Below, piece after piece: positions 31,184 through 42,345 of a DNA stretch of 64,000 nucleotides. A program made the position numbers and the translations under genes. Every line of letters starts with the position of its first letter. The first letter of the stretch is position 1. The notes below the pieces were generated by a model, which made no database searches, was not told where the DNA came from, and saw only the letters and a list, made by a program, of their open reading frames with translations. Origin of the DNA: Sabellastarte sp. h YS-2021 (taxonomy: Eukaryota; Annelida; Polychaeta; Sabellida; Sabellidae); NCBI GenBank assembly GCA_964017235.1, contig OZ024929.1, positions 156,721,609 through 156,785,608 on the forward strand. The letters run 5' to 3'.

Positions 31184-34133
31184 ATGATTTATCTTCGGGC
31201 TCTCCTCTTTGTGGCTCTATTCACAGTAGCACTTGCTCATAGGTCTGAGTGTTTCCACACTAGTGTATCCAGTACATTGAGTACCACAATGATCAGAATT
31301 GTAAAAAATTTCTCATATTCTTGTTCATGTTGTAAATTTTTAAATTCGGTCAACGGTAGAGGGCTGATGTTGTTACTATTACTGAGCGGAGATGTGTCCC
31401 TCAACCCTGGTCCCCTTACATTAGGGGTAGTGAATACCAGATCCGTAAGGAATAAGGGCCCTCTCCTTGTTGATATTGTAGCATCAAATGACCTCGACAT
31501 TCTTTGTCTCACCGAAACACATGTTCAGCCCTCTGATTCAGACAGTTTTTTACAATCCATTACTCCTGCTGATTACATATTTCCTCAAAGGCCTCATCCC
31601 TCAGGTATCGGTGGCGGTGTTGGTTTTTTCGTCAGATCATCCTACAGCCTACATAAAATGGAATCTCCTTTATACCAGTCATTTGAAAACATGGTGGTGT
31701 CTCTTGGACTTCATGGCCGTTCACTGTTGCTTGCCTGTGTCTATCACCCTCCAGGATCATGTACCTGCAAATTTCAGGAAGAATTCATGTCCTTTGTTGG
31801 TTTTTTGTCATCCATCAACTCCTCCTATCATATTTTTGGTGATTTTAACATTCATGTCAATGTTCCCGGTGGTGATGGTTATAAATTCATGACCTTTCTT
31901 GACTCATGTGATCTCAAACAGTTTGTTAATCAACCTACCCATCTGCATGGTCACACACTTGATCTCATTCTTTCTCCCAGCGATCAGGATACTATTGTTG
32001 ATGTCAAAATTGGTGATTTTGTATCTGATCATGCATTAGTCAAATGCTGAATTATCCTACCTCATCAGGCTGTTCATACTCCACATAAGGTTCAATATAG
32101 AAGGTACCACCGTATCAACATGTCCAATTTCCGCTCTGAGCTTAAAAATACTTCCTTTGTCATATCTCCTGCTGATTCTGTTGTAGACCTTTACGACCAA
32201 TATGTACATGACTTGGCAGATGTTCTCGACAAGCATGCACCACTGATATGTAGATTGAAAAAGAAAGATTCTACTGATTGGGTGTCTGATTCTTATAGAC
32301 TTGCTAAGTCCCTTAGACGTCAGTTTGAAAGAACTTGGCGCAGGACCAAGAATCCACTGAATAGAAGTCGGCTTCGTCGCCAACTTGCTCGGTGTAATTC
32401 ACTGGTTAACAAGGACAAGGGTAGGGTCTCTGACATGATACTTCCACCTCACGATTCTGACAAGTCATTGGCTGACCAGTTTGCCTCCTATTTCCATAAT
32501 AAAATCAAGACAAATAGAGACACTTTCATCCCCTCTGGTATTGAAAAGGATGTTCATCCTTCTTCCGATCCTCCAAAAATTACTGCTTTCACTGAAGTTC
32601 CTCAAGATACTGTCGATAAAATCATCAGAAACTTGCCTACGAAATCATGCCTGTTGGACCCCTGGCCTACTTTTCTCATCAAAGAGTGTAGTGACATACT
32701 ATTACCATCAATAACAAAGTTGGTTAACTGCTCACTCATGGAGGGTTTCAAAACTGCTGTAGTTAGTCCCCTTATTAAAAAGGCTACTCTTCCCGCAGAC
32801 GATTTTAAGAACTATCGTCCTGCATCTGGCCTTAGTTTTATTTCGAAATTAGTTGAACGAGTGGTCGCTAAGCAACTGTTAGAACATATTCATGTTCATA
32901 GCTTAGACAATCCATATCAATCGGCATATAAAACAGGCCACTCGACAGAGACAGCTCTTCTTTCTATAAAAAATGAAGTCCATCTATCTCTGTCACAAGG
33001 TGAACCAACTGCTCTAATACTGCTTGATCTCTCAGCAGCATTTGATACGATTGATCATTCCACCCTTCTACATTGTCTTCAGACCTGGTTCGGAATTCGT
33101 GGTTCTGTTCTTAAATGGTTCACCTCCTACCTATCTGAACGCTATCAGTCAGTAAAAATTGGCTCAACTCTCTCCAATCTTTGTAAACTCCTGTTTGGTG
33201 TGCCCCAAGGCTCTGTCTTGGGTCCTTTATTATTTTCTTTGTATACAACCCCCCTTAGTTTGATTATTGGTAAACACAAAGGAGTAAAGTTTCATTGTTA
33301 TGCAGATGACACACAAATCTATATCCATCTATCCCAGAATAATTCATCTGCTGCCTTTGAAAAGTTGAACAGGTGCCTGGACGATATAAAAGAGTGGATG
33401 TCAGCCAGTAAACTCAAACTTAATCCAGATAAAACTGAGTTTATTGTATTTGGTTCAAAAAGGCAGAGGGACAAATTGAAAGCATATTTTCCTTCTACCA
33501 TCTTGGGCAGTCCTCTCTGCCCTTGATTTTTCCTTGTCTAAACATGTTCAGAATGTCTGCAAAAGTTGTTTTGTACAACTCCGTGATTTTAGACATGTCA
33601 GGCGGTTTCTTACTCGTGATGCTTCTATACTTGTGGCCAATGCTCTTGTAAGTAGTCGGTTGGATTACTGTAACTCCCTTTTCAGGAGTCTCTCTAAGTT
33701 TAATCTTCGCAAATTACAGTGCATCCAAACCAGTGCTGCTAGAATCGTATCAAATACCAGTAGATACACTAGTATAACCCCTGTTCTTAAGAATCTGCAT
33801 TGGCTTCCTGTTCAACATCGGTCAGTCTTTAAAACAGCTACCCTTGTCTACAAGTTTCTCCACACTGGTTTTCCCAAGTATTTTGCTCCTTACATCTCCT
33901 CCTACAGCAGCTCCTACAATACCAGGCGCAGTCAGAGTGGTGGCAATTTCCTTGTCATTCCCAAGTTTCAACCCTCAATCCATAAATCTGTCAAACAGTT
34001 TGGTCATAGTTTTGCTTTTGATGCTCCCACTGTCTGGAATGCTCTTCCTGATGAGATTCATGCATCCCCCTCTCTTGCCTCCTTCAGAAAACGGCTCAAA
34101 ACCTACCTTTACACCAAGGCATACCCTCCTTAG
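31184..34133 (+). pseudogene. L2/CR1-like non-LTR retrotransposon pol, longest copy in the window
   Basis: One frame runs from 31184 to 33526 broken by a single in-frame TGA (32048-32050). Residues 1-68 hold a hydrophobic N-terminus, followed by the 2A-like GDVSLNPGP (31388-31414). The endonuclease shows NTRSVRNK, ILCLTETHV, FGDFNIHV and SDHALV. RT shows NYRPASGLSFISKLVERVV, HSTETALL, LLDLSAAFDTIDH, GVPQGSVLGP and the catalytic CYADDTQIY (about 33293-33320). After LGSPLCP a deletion of about 33 bp relative to the 20.9-kb copy removes the LGVWFDS block and shifts the frame; the C-terminus continues at 33534-34133 (LHWLPVQHR, APTVWNALPDEI, LKTYLYTKAYPP). EN-RT proteins of this class copy their own RNA at nicked chromosomal DNA. 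Near-complete but not functional as read. Confidence 0.9.
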
Positions 34134-34288
34134 TTTTACTCACCCTTGTGTTCTCCGTGGTGCTGAACTTTTTTCTGTCCCTGGATATTGAGATTGGTTG
34201 CCTGTTTTTGTTTTGTTGCGCCTTAGAGTCCCCTTCGTATTGGGGAGATTAAGCGCTATAAAAGTCCAATTAGAATTAGAATTTTGTG
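34134..34288 (+). mobile_element. 3' UTR and microsatellite tail of the L2-like element
   Basis: After the stop come GTTGCGCCTTAGAGTCCCCT, GGGGAGATTAAGCGCTATAA and AAGTCCAATTAGAATTAGAA. The repeating ATTAGAATT terminus is shared (as the complement) by the copies at 14.8, 51.8 and, in variant form, 34.5 and 59.8 kb. These elements end in a short tandem repeat rather than poly-A. Confidence 0.82.
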
Positions 34289-34412
34289 TTGTTGGACATT
34301 TAAAGGATCACAGGATAAGGACATTTCGTGTTATTGGACATTCAGTGGATCACAGGATACAAATATTTGTGTGTTAGTGGACACCAGACAGATCACAGGA
34401 CAGATTGCTGGA
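34285..34412. repeat. ~42-bp degenerate tandem repeat, three units
   Basis: GTGTTGTTGGACATTTAAAG, GTGTTATTGGACATTCAGTG and GTGTTAGTGGACACCAGACA each lead into GATCACAGGA. The array directly follows the L2-like tail. Confidence 0.7.
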
Positions 34413-35895
34413 TACAGTGGACAAACGTAACTGTAAGTTACATGGATAGGATTGTGGCTAGGTCAGATTGGTTTCATTATTGTCTTAGTTATTATAGCTA
34501 TAAAGCTAACTGAATAATGGCTAAGTAGTCACAGTATGTCTATTCTGTTCTATTCTATACTTCTATAGCACTTAATCTCTGTCCAGGCAGACTCTAAGGC
34601 AAGACACCAAGTCCAATTCAATAATCATCATTCCAGAGACATAGCCAGCTCGACACCACGGATACACCAGGAAATTTATATACTAAGGTGGGAAAGCTTT
34701 ATCAAAGAGATAGGATTTTAGTTTTTTCCTAAAACAGGCAAGAGTTGGAGCAGAGTGTACATCATCATTCTAGAGTGTGGGAGCATCAAAAGCAAAACTG
34801 TGACCAAAGTGGCTTTTTATTTGTGTACAGATGGGTGGAATTGAGAAACCTCCAGGAACCTCTTATCTGGGCAGTTCTATCTTGTGCCATACCTTCCGCA
34901 ACCAATAGATAGATGAGGCCTGAAATAGTTTGGGTGACCACTGTGAAGAAACTTATAAACCAAAGTGGCTGTTTTGAAAATACACCGAAATTCCATTGTT
35001 AACCAATGGAGTTTTTTTGAGAATAGGACTAGCCCGTGAGTATCTATTGCAATTTGTGACAATCCTCCCAAGTGTATTTTGAATACACTGCAGTTTGCGC
35101 AAATGGAAACTGGATAGACTTCTGAAAAGAGAGTTGCAGTAGTCGAGACAACTGCTCACCAGGGCATATGCCACTAGGACAGCAGCATCATCCGTCAGGT
35201 ACTGCCTGACCCGCCTGAGATCACGCATTTGAATGAAGCAAGTCTTGCAAATATTGCGGACATGATCAGCAAAGGAAAAATTAGCATCAAACCAGACACC
35301 CAGATTCTTTACAACAGCTGATGGATGCAAAAGTTTACCAAATATCCTAATAGGGAGGTGAGAATCTGATTTCTTTAGCTGAGCATAACATCAAAATATG
35401 ATGAACTCTGTTTTTTCGGGGTTTAATTTAAGCATGCTTGATGACATCCATTCTTGAACATCCTGAAGGCAAGAATTTAATTTATCAAAGGCAGAGGTGG
35501 CATTTTTGTAAGACAAATGAATGAACAACTGAGTGTTGTCAGCTTAAAAATGGAATTTGATATCGGAGTGCCTTCGAATAACTTTACTCAAAGGAGTGGT
35601 GTATGGAGAGAAAAGCAGAGGGCCGAGGACAGAGCCTTGGGGTACTCCAAACAACAGCTCATGCAATTCTGAGAGGGTTGACCCAATTTTAATTGCCTTG
35701 AATTGGTGGTTGAGATAGGAGGTGAACCACTTAATTTAGGGTCGTGCTGCAGACACCAAACCACAACTTAAGACATGTCAGAAGAGTATCATGGTCGATT
35801 GTATCGAAGGCGGCCAATAAATCAAGTAGGACAAGTGCTGTAGGCTCGCCATGTGACAGCGAGGTATGGATCTCATTAACACTCAATGATAGGAG

Positions 35896-36755
35896 AGGGT
35901 TATTATGATCAGTTTGTGTGTTTGTCTTTTTGTCTGTGCACCGTGTTGCCTTTATAACTCAAAAACTATAACATCAATCAATCTTAAATTTGGTGGGCAG
36001 GTATTTCATTGGGTACAGAAGGATTCTTCCAAATTTGGTGTAATTTCTTTGAAAATTAAAGTCAGGAGAGAGTTTTCTTTCTTTTAATTGGGGATACACA
36101 GTGAAACTGCTTCTCTTGGTCACATACGTAAAAAAATCAATATTTTACTTTCTGGTTATGTCATTACTTAATGATGTCACAATGCAATTGTCATTGTGAG
36201 GTCAAAACCTAGCTTGTGATACTTGCTGAAAAATATCCTTCTCATTTTATGTCTTGAAATTGACATAAAGATAATAAAGAGGAAGGTAGTGTTTCACCAT
36301 TTTATTAATTATTATTTCTGTTTTTATTTTCTCTTTTTTCTTTCAATTCCTTGACAGTCCATCACAAAAATTTACCATGAGCAATTTTCACCAAGAAGTG
36401 ACTTTTAAGCAATATTTTTACCTCCACCAGCAGTGTATGTTTTGTGTGCCAATTGTTTCTTTATTTGTCTGTCTGTCTGTTTTTTTAAGTTTTTTTGTTT
36501 AGATTACTCCAGAACTAATGAACAGATCTTTATTAAAAATATTTTGTGGGTAGGACCTGGCCAAAGGAAGAAGTTACCAAAAGAAAGATCTGGATCTTAT
36601 TTTGGATACAAAAAAAAATCATGAATTTTCAGAGGTCCCATTTCAATGTACATTTTTAATTTACATGTTTGGTTTTTTATTGTCTTCCTTACAATACTTT
36701 ATATCACTTGAGAGGCTGGTCACATGGAGTCGAGTGTTTTGCTCTCTTTGAGTGC
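35896..36755. mobile_element. insert within the L2-like copy, unclassified
   Basis: Splits the RT between HIKNKM and the LLDL block. It contains two stretches of TTTGTCTGTCTGTC-like sequence followed by ACTCAAAAACTATAACATCA or TTACTCCAGAACTAATGAAC and ATTTGGTGGGCAGG or ATTTTGTGGGTAGG, which look like diverged copies of one another. No clean target duplication was seen. Confidence 0.5.
36420..36640. repeat. ACCTCCACCAGCAG repeat, copy 1
   Basis: ACCTCCACCAGCAGTGTATG, then a CTGT-rich run, GATTACTCCAGAACTAATGA and GGTAGGACCTGGCCAAAGGA. The same order of blocks is at 52969-53190. It is a dispersed invertebrate-type repeat whose class I cannot name. Confidence 0.6.
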
Positions 36756-36990
36756 ATCTTGTTTTTAATATGCAGTAGGGCAGTGGAGTGACCAGTTTTA
36801 TACACTGATTGATGAGGATTGTCTAGATTGTTACTATTGATGTGTTGGATAAGCTGTTTAACAACCACCCGCTCAACCAATTTTGACATAAAACACAGTC
36901 CTGATACCGGACGATAATTCTTTTCATTAGGAAGTGATGCTTTCTTAAAAAGAAGGGGGAGGGGGGGGTTACAACTGACTGAACTGACTT

Positions 36991-38565
36991 TATAATGATA
37001 ATAAACAGAACCATTAAAAATACACCATTATTTATCTGGACCCTAATTGGAATTACTTTAATAATAACCGCCATATATGACATCATTTTTTTCTTATAAT
37101 GAGGTTATTAAATTATAACTACAATAAATGAGATATATAAAGATGTTAAGACATTTTAATGAAATTTAAATCATTGCCAATAGTTTTTCCAAATGAGATA
37201 TGATTGATAGATTTTGGAAAGGTCTATAAATATAAAAAGTCACAAAGCTGAAATAATTTACATTAATAATTATCCAATCATTTGTGACACATTTTGCAGC
37301 TTAAATAAACAGAAATGAGTCTTTAAAGATTACTTATTCTTGACAAAGTATTCATAGATTGGACATCGAACAAGGTGTGTTTTCTTTTCAGCATCCTGTT
37401 ACTTTTCATGTGGTGCAACTACTTTTAACAGGGCATGATATTTCTGTGTAGGAGAAATCACTAGAACGTGTGGACTTGTGAATCAGAAGATACGAGGCTG
37501 AAGGTCGAGTAATTTTCTGATTTACGAATTCACACTGTCGAGTGGTTTCTCTGGCTTAAAAGACTAAAAAGGGCATGTAAAATTAAAGTTTGATTATATT
37601 TGGCCTAACATTGAACAAAAAGCATTAATTCTGAAAGTGTTCAATTGATTTAATTAAACCATTTGTATTCTGCTGGTACATTTGTTTTTAGCATTTGTGG
37701 TGTCAAATTTGCATCTTTGCAACCATGTCCAGTGAAAGTAAATGACAAAGCCTTTCAGCACCCTAGTGGTCAGATAAATTAAAATACCAGAAATGGGTTT
37801 ATAAATATATTAATCTACTTTTCTTTTTATCTGGAACAATAAAATGTTATAAAATTATATTCATTTGATTTAAAATATATAACCTCCTATGCAGTGAGAC
37901 CTGAAAGCCAAGTTTTAGTTATAGATGGAGTTAAAATTTTAGATATTTTTGAGAGTATGACGTGCCAAGGTGAAAGGTCAGAAACATAACCCAATACAGA
38001 TAATGTATAATTCCAAATTTCAAAAAGGCAGGTGAAAGGTCGCAGCGAAAGGTCACTGATGGTGATCAAAGTCTCAAGCTTAAAAGTGTGGATTCTGAAG
38101 CTGAAAAGTGAGGATCCGTGAAAAAGAATTCACACTTTTTCTATTGTCTGATACCAAAAGTGTGTTTTAAAGTTATAATACTAAACTTGTCACAAAATAA
38201 TTTTGTTCTCCCAGTTTTGTTCTCCCTTCTTTGAAGATAGATTTTAATGCAGTGTTCGAATACATTTATAATGATATATATAATATATACCTGTGGGTGA
38301 AGTAGTTTTAAATATTAACAGCTGTCTGCAACATCCATCTTGCTCGAATTTCCATCTTTGCAATGAAAATGCAGCCATTAAACACTCCTATTGCAGTAAC
38401 CATCAAAGCTACACTTATCAGATCTTATAATTTACACAATATTGAAGGGAAATTGCAGTTCTCTGTAACGATTTAAATCTGCATTGAATATTCTCCAAGA
38501 TACCTTAAGGAATGTGATGTATACCAGAGGAAAGGAACTTTTCAGTAATTTGTTTTTCCCTTAAA
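36991..38565. other. no gene recognised apart from a palindrome
   Basis: AT-rich. It includes the 100-bp palindrome at 37452-37551 and repeated GGTGAAAGGTC words near 37968-38060. No exon or RNA gene is supported. Confidence 0.45.
37452..37551. repeat. 100-bp palindrome, ~40-bp arms
   Basis: GAGAAATCACTAGAACGTGT faces ACACTGTCGAGTGGTTTCTC, and TTGTGAATCAGAA faces TTTCTGATTTACGAA. The loop is about 20 bases. It could be a very short MITE or a structured RNA; the many small inverted-repeat elements here favour the first. Confidence 0.65.
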
Positions 38566-39038
38566 CCCCTTTCACACTACAGGCGAAATGACAAGCAGTT
38601 ATAGACGTTGGTCCTTCAACTACCATCTGACACAGTAGCAAAACATCGAATTCCTTGCATATGCTACAGAAGTTTTAAAATGTTTAAAGTTTTCGAATTA
38701 GAATATGGTATCATGATCATGAACAGATGAATTTTTTGATACAGTAATATAAGGTGTGGTCCACAGTCTATATTAGGTTGTGACTAGGTTGTGTTTCAGT
38801 GTAATACGGCAACATAAGGTGACTGGAGGTAAATGGAGGTTGTATACGTTTATACTACTCTCGTTCTACTGCCATTCTACTGTTATTTACGGTTACACAC
38901 AATGTCCAATCAGTGGCCATGCATGTCATACCTTATGGCTACATCAAACCTCGGAAGTTATGAGACGTCCTGGGAGGTGGTTTTGCTACCGAGTAAAACT
39001 TCTAACCACAGGGTATACCACCCGTAGTGTGAATGGGG
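38566..39038. mobile_element. MITE with CCCCTTTCACACTAC ends
   Basis: The left end is CCCCTTTCACACTACAGGCG. The right end, read in complement, is CCCCATTCACACTACGGGTG. Flanks TTAAA and TATTA allow a possible three-base target duplication, but this is ambiguous. Non-coding, 473 bp. Confidence 0.68.
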
Positions 39039-39162
39039 TATTACTTGTTTATGGGGAAAAACGAGAAAGAACAATGTTCAGTAATGACTATAAAATGTAG
39101 GTATACAATCCCTTAATTACGGAGCCCAGGAAGGGACATTGAACTGTTTTCCTATAATTTTT

Positions 39163-39575
39163 TATCTCATTACCACAAGATAGTAAGTCATTACCACAAG
39201 TTAGTAAGTCGTTACCACAAGATAGTAAGTCGTTCAAACAAGCTAGCAAGTAGTTTCCACAAGATAGCAAGTTGTTCCCACAAGATAAAAAGTTGTTAGA
39301 AAGTCGTTACCACAAGATAGCAAGTCATTCCCACAAGTTAGAAAGTCGTTACCACAAGATACTAACTCGTTATCACAAGATAGCAAGTCATTACCACAAG
39401 ATACTAAATTGTTCCCACAAGTTAGCTAGTCGTTCCCACAAGACAGCAAGTCGTTTCCACAAGTTAGCAAGTTATTACCATAAGATACAAAGTCGTTCCC
39501 ACAAGTTATCAAGTTGTTACCACAAGATAGCAAGTCGCTACCACAAGATATGAAGTTATTCCCACAAGTTTTACT
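39163..39575. repeat. 21-bp array, left arm, ~19 units
   Basis: The consensus alternates between CGTTACCACAAGATAGCAAG plus T and CGTTCCCACAAGTTAGCAAG plus T. A 21-base period is a multiple of three, so it gives a false protein of 7-residue repeats (SRYHKIA, SHSHKLA). Confidence 0.9.
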
Positions 39576-40444
39576 AGTCATGCAATTTCTTTGTCTATGA
39601 TACCTAACTTATATAGAGGTTACCCATCTACTAGCATACCATTCAAGTTTACATATGCCTATAGGCTTTTAGTGACCTTCAAAGGTTGCATGTTTCCTAT
39701 TACTTTACATGTCCAACTTTATACCATTATGGCTATCGTTTTAGCAATTTTAATGGTTATTCTTCTATGTACCTACCTAGTGACCTTCAGAGGTCACCTA
39801 CTTATTATTACAGGTACCGGGTATATTGCATTACTGTTTTTAGAGGTACCTGTTTTATGGCACTTTCCTTCGTCTTTCTAAGATATTTTATTATGTTACA
39901 TTGGTTTGAGTGTTTTTTGGCACAGCATACCTTGCAGAATCTCCATTGAATTCTCATATAAGCTATACCTGGATGCAGCAAAACTTGTGTTTGCTGTGCT
40001 GCAAATTACATGGTCTTTTCATGCTGTAAATTACATAGTCTTATCATTCTCAACCCCTTCTTTATATACATTGCACTATAACGTACATTTTCTTTCTTCA
40101 TAGAACATTTCTTTTTCTTACAAAAAGTTTGCCATATTTGCCCTGGTCTTAACCCCCTGTGTAAATTTCTAAATTCTTTTAGTATGTGCACGGGCAATGT
40201 AGAGGTTTACTACTACATTAATTGGGTTGTAGTGTCTGCATGTGGCACCTTACGGGGAACCACACCATTATGTGCTCATGTATGTTGTAAATTTTTTTTT
40301 TGTCTTTTATCAAGTAACAATCTTAAATGAATTTATGTATTATTAGCTAGTTTCTGTAATAATTAATAATACTGTCAAGCTGTTAGGGTCATTGTTATAA
40401 CTATTATGTATAATAAATATTGTTAACCCCTGTTTGCATATTAT

Positions 40445-40762
40445 TGGTCCCTGGGAATGAGTTAATAAGTAATGGGAACGAGTTATTAAGTGGTGGGAGC
40501 GAGTTACTAAGTGGTGGAATGAGATAGTAAGTGGTGGGAATGAGTTAGTAAGTTCTGGGAACGAGTTATTAAGTGGTGGGAACGACTTAATAAGTGTTGG
40601 GAACGAGTTAGTAAGTGTTAGAATGACTTAATAAGTGGTGGGAACGAGTTAGTAAGTGGTGGGAACGACTTGATAAGTGTTGGGAACGAGTTAGTAAGTG
40701 TTAGAATGACTTAATAAGTGGTGGGAACGAGTTAGTAAGTGGTGGGAATGACTTGATAAGTA
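40445..40762. repeat. 21-bp array, inner, ~15 units
   Basis: Consensus GGTGGGAACGAGTTAGTAAG plus T. It has the same period as the arm arrays and shares the GGGAACGA and AAG words, but is distinct. One block of several units (TTGGGAACGAGTTAGTAAGT through GTGTTAGAATGACTTAATAA) is itself repeated. Confidence 0.88.
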
Positions 40763-40765
40763 CTA

Positions 40766-41030
40766 TCTTGTAAGAATGACCTTCTATCTTGCGGGAATGA
40801 CTTTCTATCTTATGGCAACAACTTACTATCTTGTGGGAATGACTTGCTAACTTGTGGGAACGAGTTACTAACTTGTGGGAATGACTTGCTAACTTGTGGG
40901 AACGACTTGCTATCTTGTGGTAATGACTTGCTAACTTGTGGGAATGACTTAGTATCTTGTGGTAATGACTTTCTATCTTGTGGTAACGACTTCCTATCTT
41001 GTGGGAACGTCTTACCATCTCATGGTGACG
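40766..41030. repeat. 21-bp array, right arm, ~12 units
   Basis: Consensus AACTTGTGGGAACGACTTGC plus T, the reverse complement of the left-arm unit. With the left arm it could pair over about 250 bp. Confidence 0.9.
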
Positions 41031-41081
41031 AGATAAAAAGATGCCAGGAAAACAGTTCTATCTCCCTTCCTTGGCTCCGTA

Positions 41082-42013
41082 CTTAGTTGACCAGGCATAC
41101 GAGATTTTCAAATTCCTCAACACACTGCTTGCCTGACAGATTTTGGTACCTGTACAGGTAGAATTCCATGGGTATTTCTGGTTCATGTGCAGTTTTTTCC
41201 TGCAGAAAAGGGTCTTGTTTGAGTCGCCATTGTGCGTCCGTAGTTACACTTAACAATATTTAGAAATTGGTTTTCATGGAAAGTTAATAGTTTGTTGTTG
41301 TTTTTTCATCTTGTAAGAAACTTACTAAAATAAGAGTTTTTACTAATTGTAAGTTTCCATTTAAGTGAATGGTTGATCAATGTTTCCACTTTAAAGACCT
41401 ACATAATTTGAAATAGGTGAGACAAAAACTTTATTTAAAGACACTCTCTTCTATTGATAGGCCTATTGTCTACATCCATTAAGTTTGTTATCACTGATCA
41501 TGAAGCACAGTTGTCCTAGTTGTAATGAATTTTATCAATGGCTTTATAATACTCTCTTGAAACTTAGATATCTAGCAATCCCAAGTAAACCTTTAATAGG
41601 TTATTTCATACAGTTACAATTGAGCTCAGCATTGAATTCAGTTAATTTGCGTTGATTTTTTTCCGTTGCTTTTTGTAATTGTGATACTTATAACACCCAA
41701 AATCAATCATTCATGCTCTGATGTTGTAGTTCTTCATATTATTTGATGAAAATAAAAGCTGCTTGTCATCATTACATTAACCATTAAAGACACCATTACC
41801 ATAAAGGCTGATAACTTGAGTCTCACACTGATAAGTTTAAACTAATGTGACATTTTTACCGCCTAAACCCACATACTAACAGATTGTGGGGTGCACAAAA
41901 CAAATTCACTATTTCATTAATATTGCATTCAAATGCAAAAAAGTGGCTATTTTTTAAAAGAACCTGGCAGAGATTAAGGAAATCACAAAATAAACAACCA
42001 AAGGGGAAATTAA
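41082..42013. other. no feature recognised
   Basis: AT-rich sequence without supported exons, inverted repeats or RNA genes. Confidence 0.45.
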
Positions 42014-42345
42014 TTGGACATTTTAGCACTTCATCTTACCTTTATTATGTGGACTCTGAGGTGCAACAGCATAAAAACACACGACCAATTTCAATATCTA
42101 AGGGGAGAAAAAGGGTGAAGCACCATCAAGAATAACCAGGCAGATATTGAAACTAAGGTGGGTATGCATAAGTATAAAAGTAGGATTTAAGTTTCTTTCG
42201 AAAAGAGGCAATAGAGAGAAATATGGGAATCTCATAAGAAAGAACATTACAAACAATGGGTGCATCAAAAGTAGGCTATAATCAAACTATTTGAAAATTT
42301 TTGAGTAGATAGATGAAATTTGGTACAAGGAAAATACCAACAGTC
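42014..42345 (-). pseudogene. L2/CR1-like retroposon 3' scrap
   Basis: GGACTCTGAGGTGCAACAGC, AAGGTGGGTATGCATAAGTA, GGTGCATCAAAAGTAGGC and ATAGATGAAATTTGG follow the order of the 14.8-15.2 kb copy. It is heavily decayed. Confidence 0.55.

Larger units (their letters stand above)
34536..36990 (-). pseudogene. L2/CR1-like retroposon, interrupted by ~0.86 kb
   Basis: The minus strand reads, in broken frames, MSKLVERVVVKQLIQHINSN and HQSVYKTGHSTALLHIKNKM (36889-36760); after an interruption it resumes at about 35890 with TALVLLDLLAAFDTIDHD and FGVPQGSVLGPLLFS. The catalytic box is destroyed (stop-ADN near 35545). Then VKNLGVWFDANFSFADHVRN and RRVRQYLTDDA, and a tail ending TATAGAAGTATAGAATAGAA. 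It lies tail to tail with the 31.2-34.3 kb element. Confidence 0.8.
39118..41081. mobile_element. 1.96-kb TIR element with 21-bp tandem repeats in both arms
   Basis: Outer ends TACGGAGCCCAGGAAGGGAC and, in complement, TACGGAGCCAAGGAAGGGAG share about 50 bp including GAACTGTTTTCCT and TTTTTATCTC. Each arm then passes into 21-bp repeats, inverted relative to each other (39163-39575 and 40766-41030). A second 21-bp array of different sequence lies at 40445-40762. The central 39.58-40.44 kb has weak open frames but no transposase. If the outer TA is the target, insertion was at TA. Confidence 0.78.

Noticed and set aside
39272..39553. Open frame encoding 7-residue repeats rich in Ser, His, Lys and Tyr, and a similar frame at 40701-41018 on the minus strand
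   Set aside because: Both are translations of 21-bp arrays, whose period is a multiple of three; complementary frames are open as well. No start context, domain or splice signals.
39163..41030. CRISPR-like array of short repeats
   Set aside because: The 21-bp units are contiguous with no unique spacers, they lie in transposon arms, and the genome is eukaryotic.
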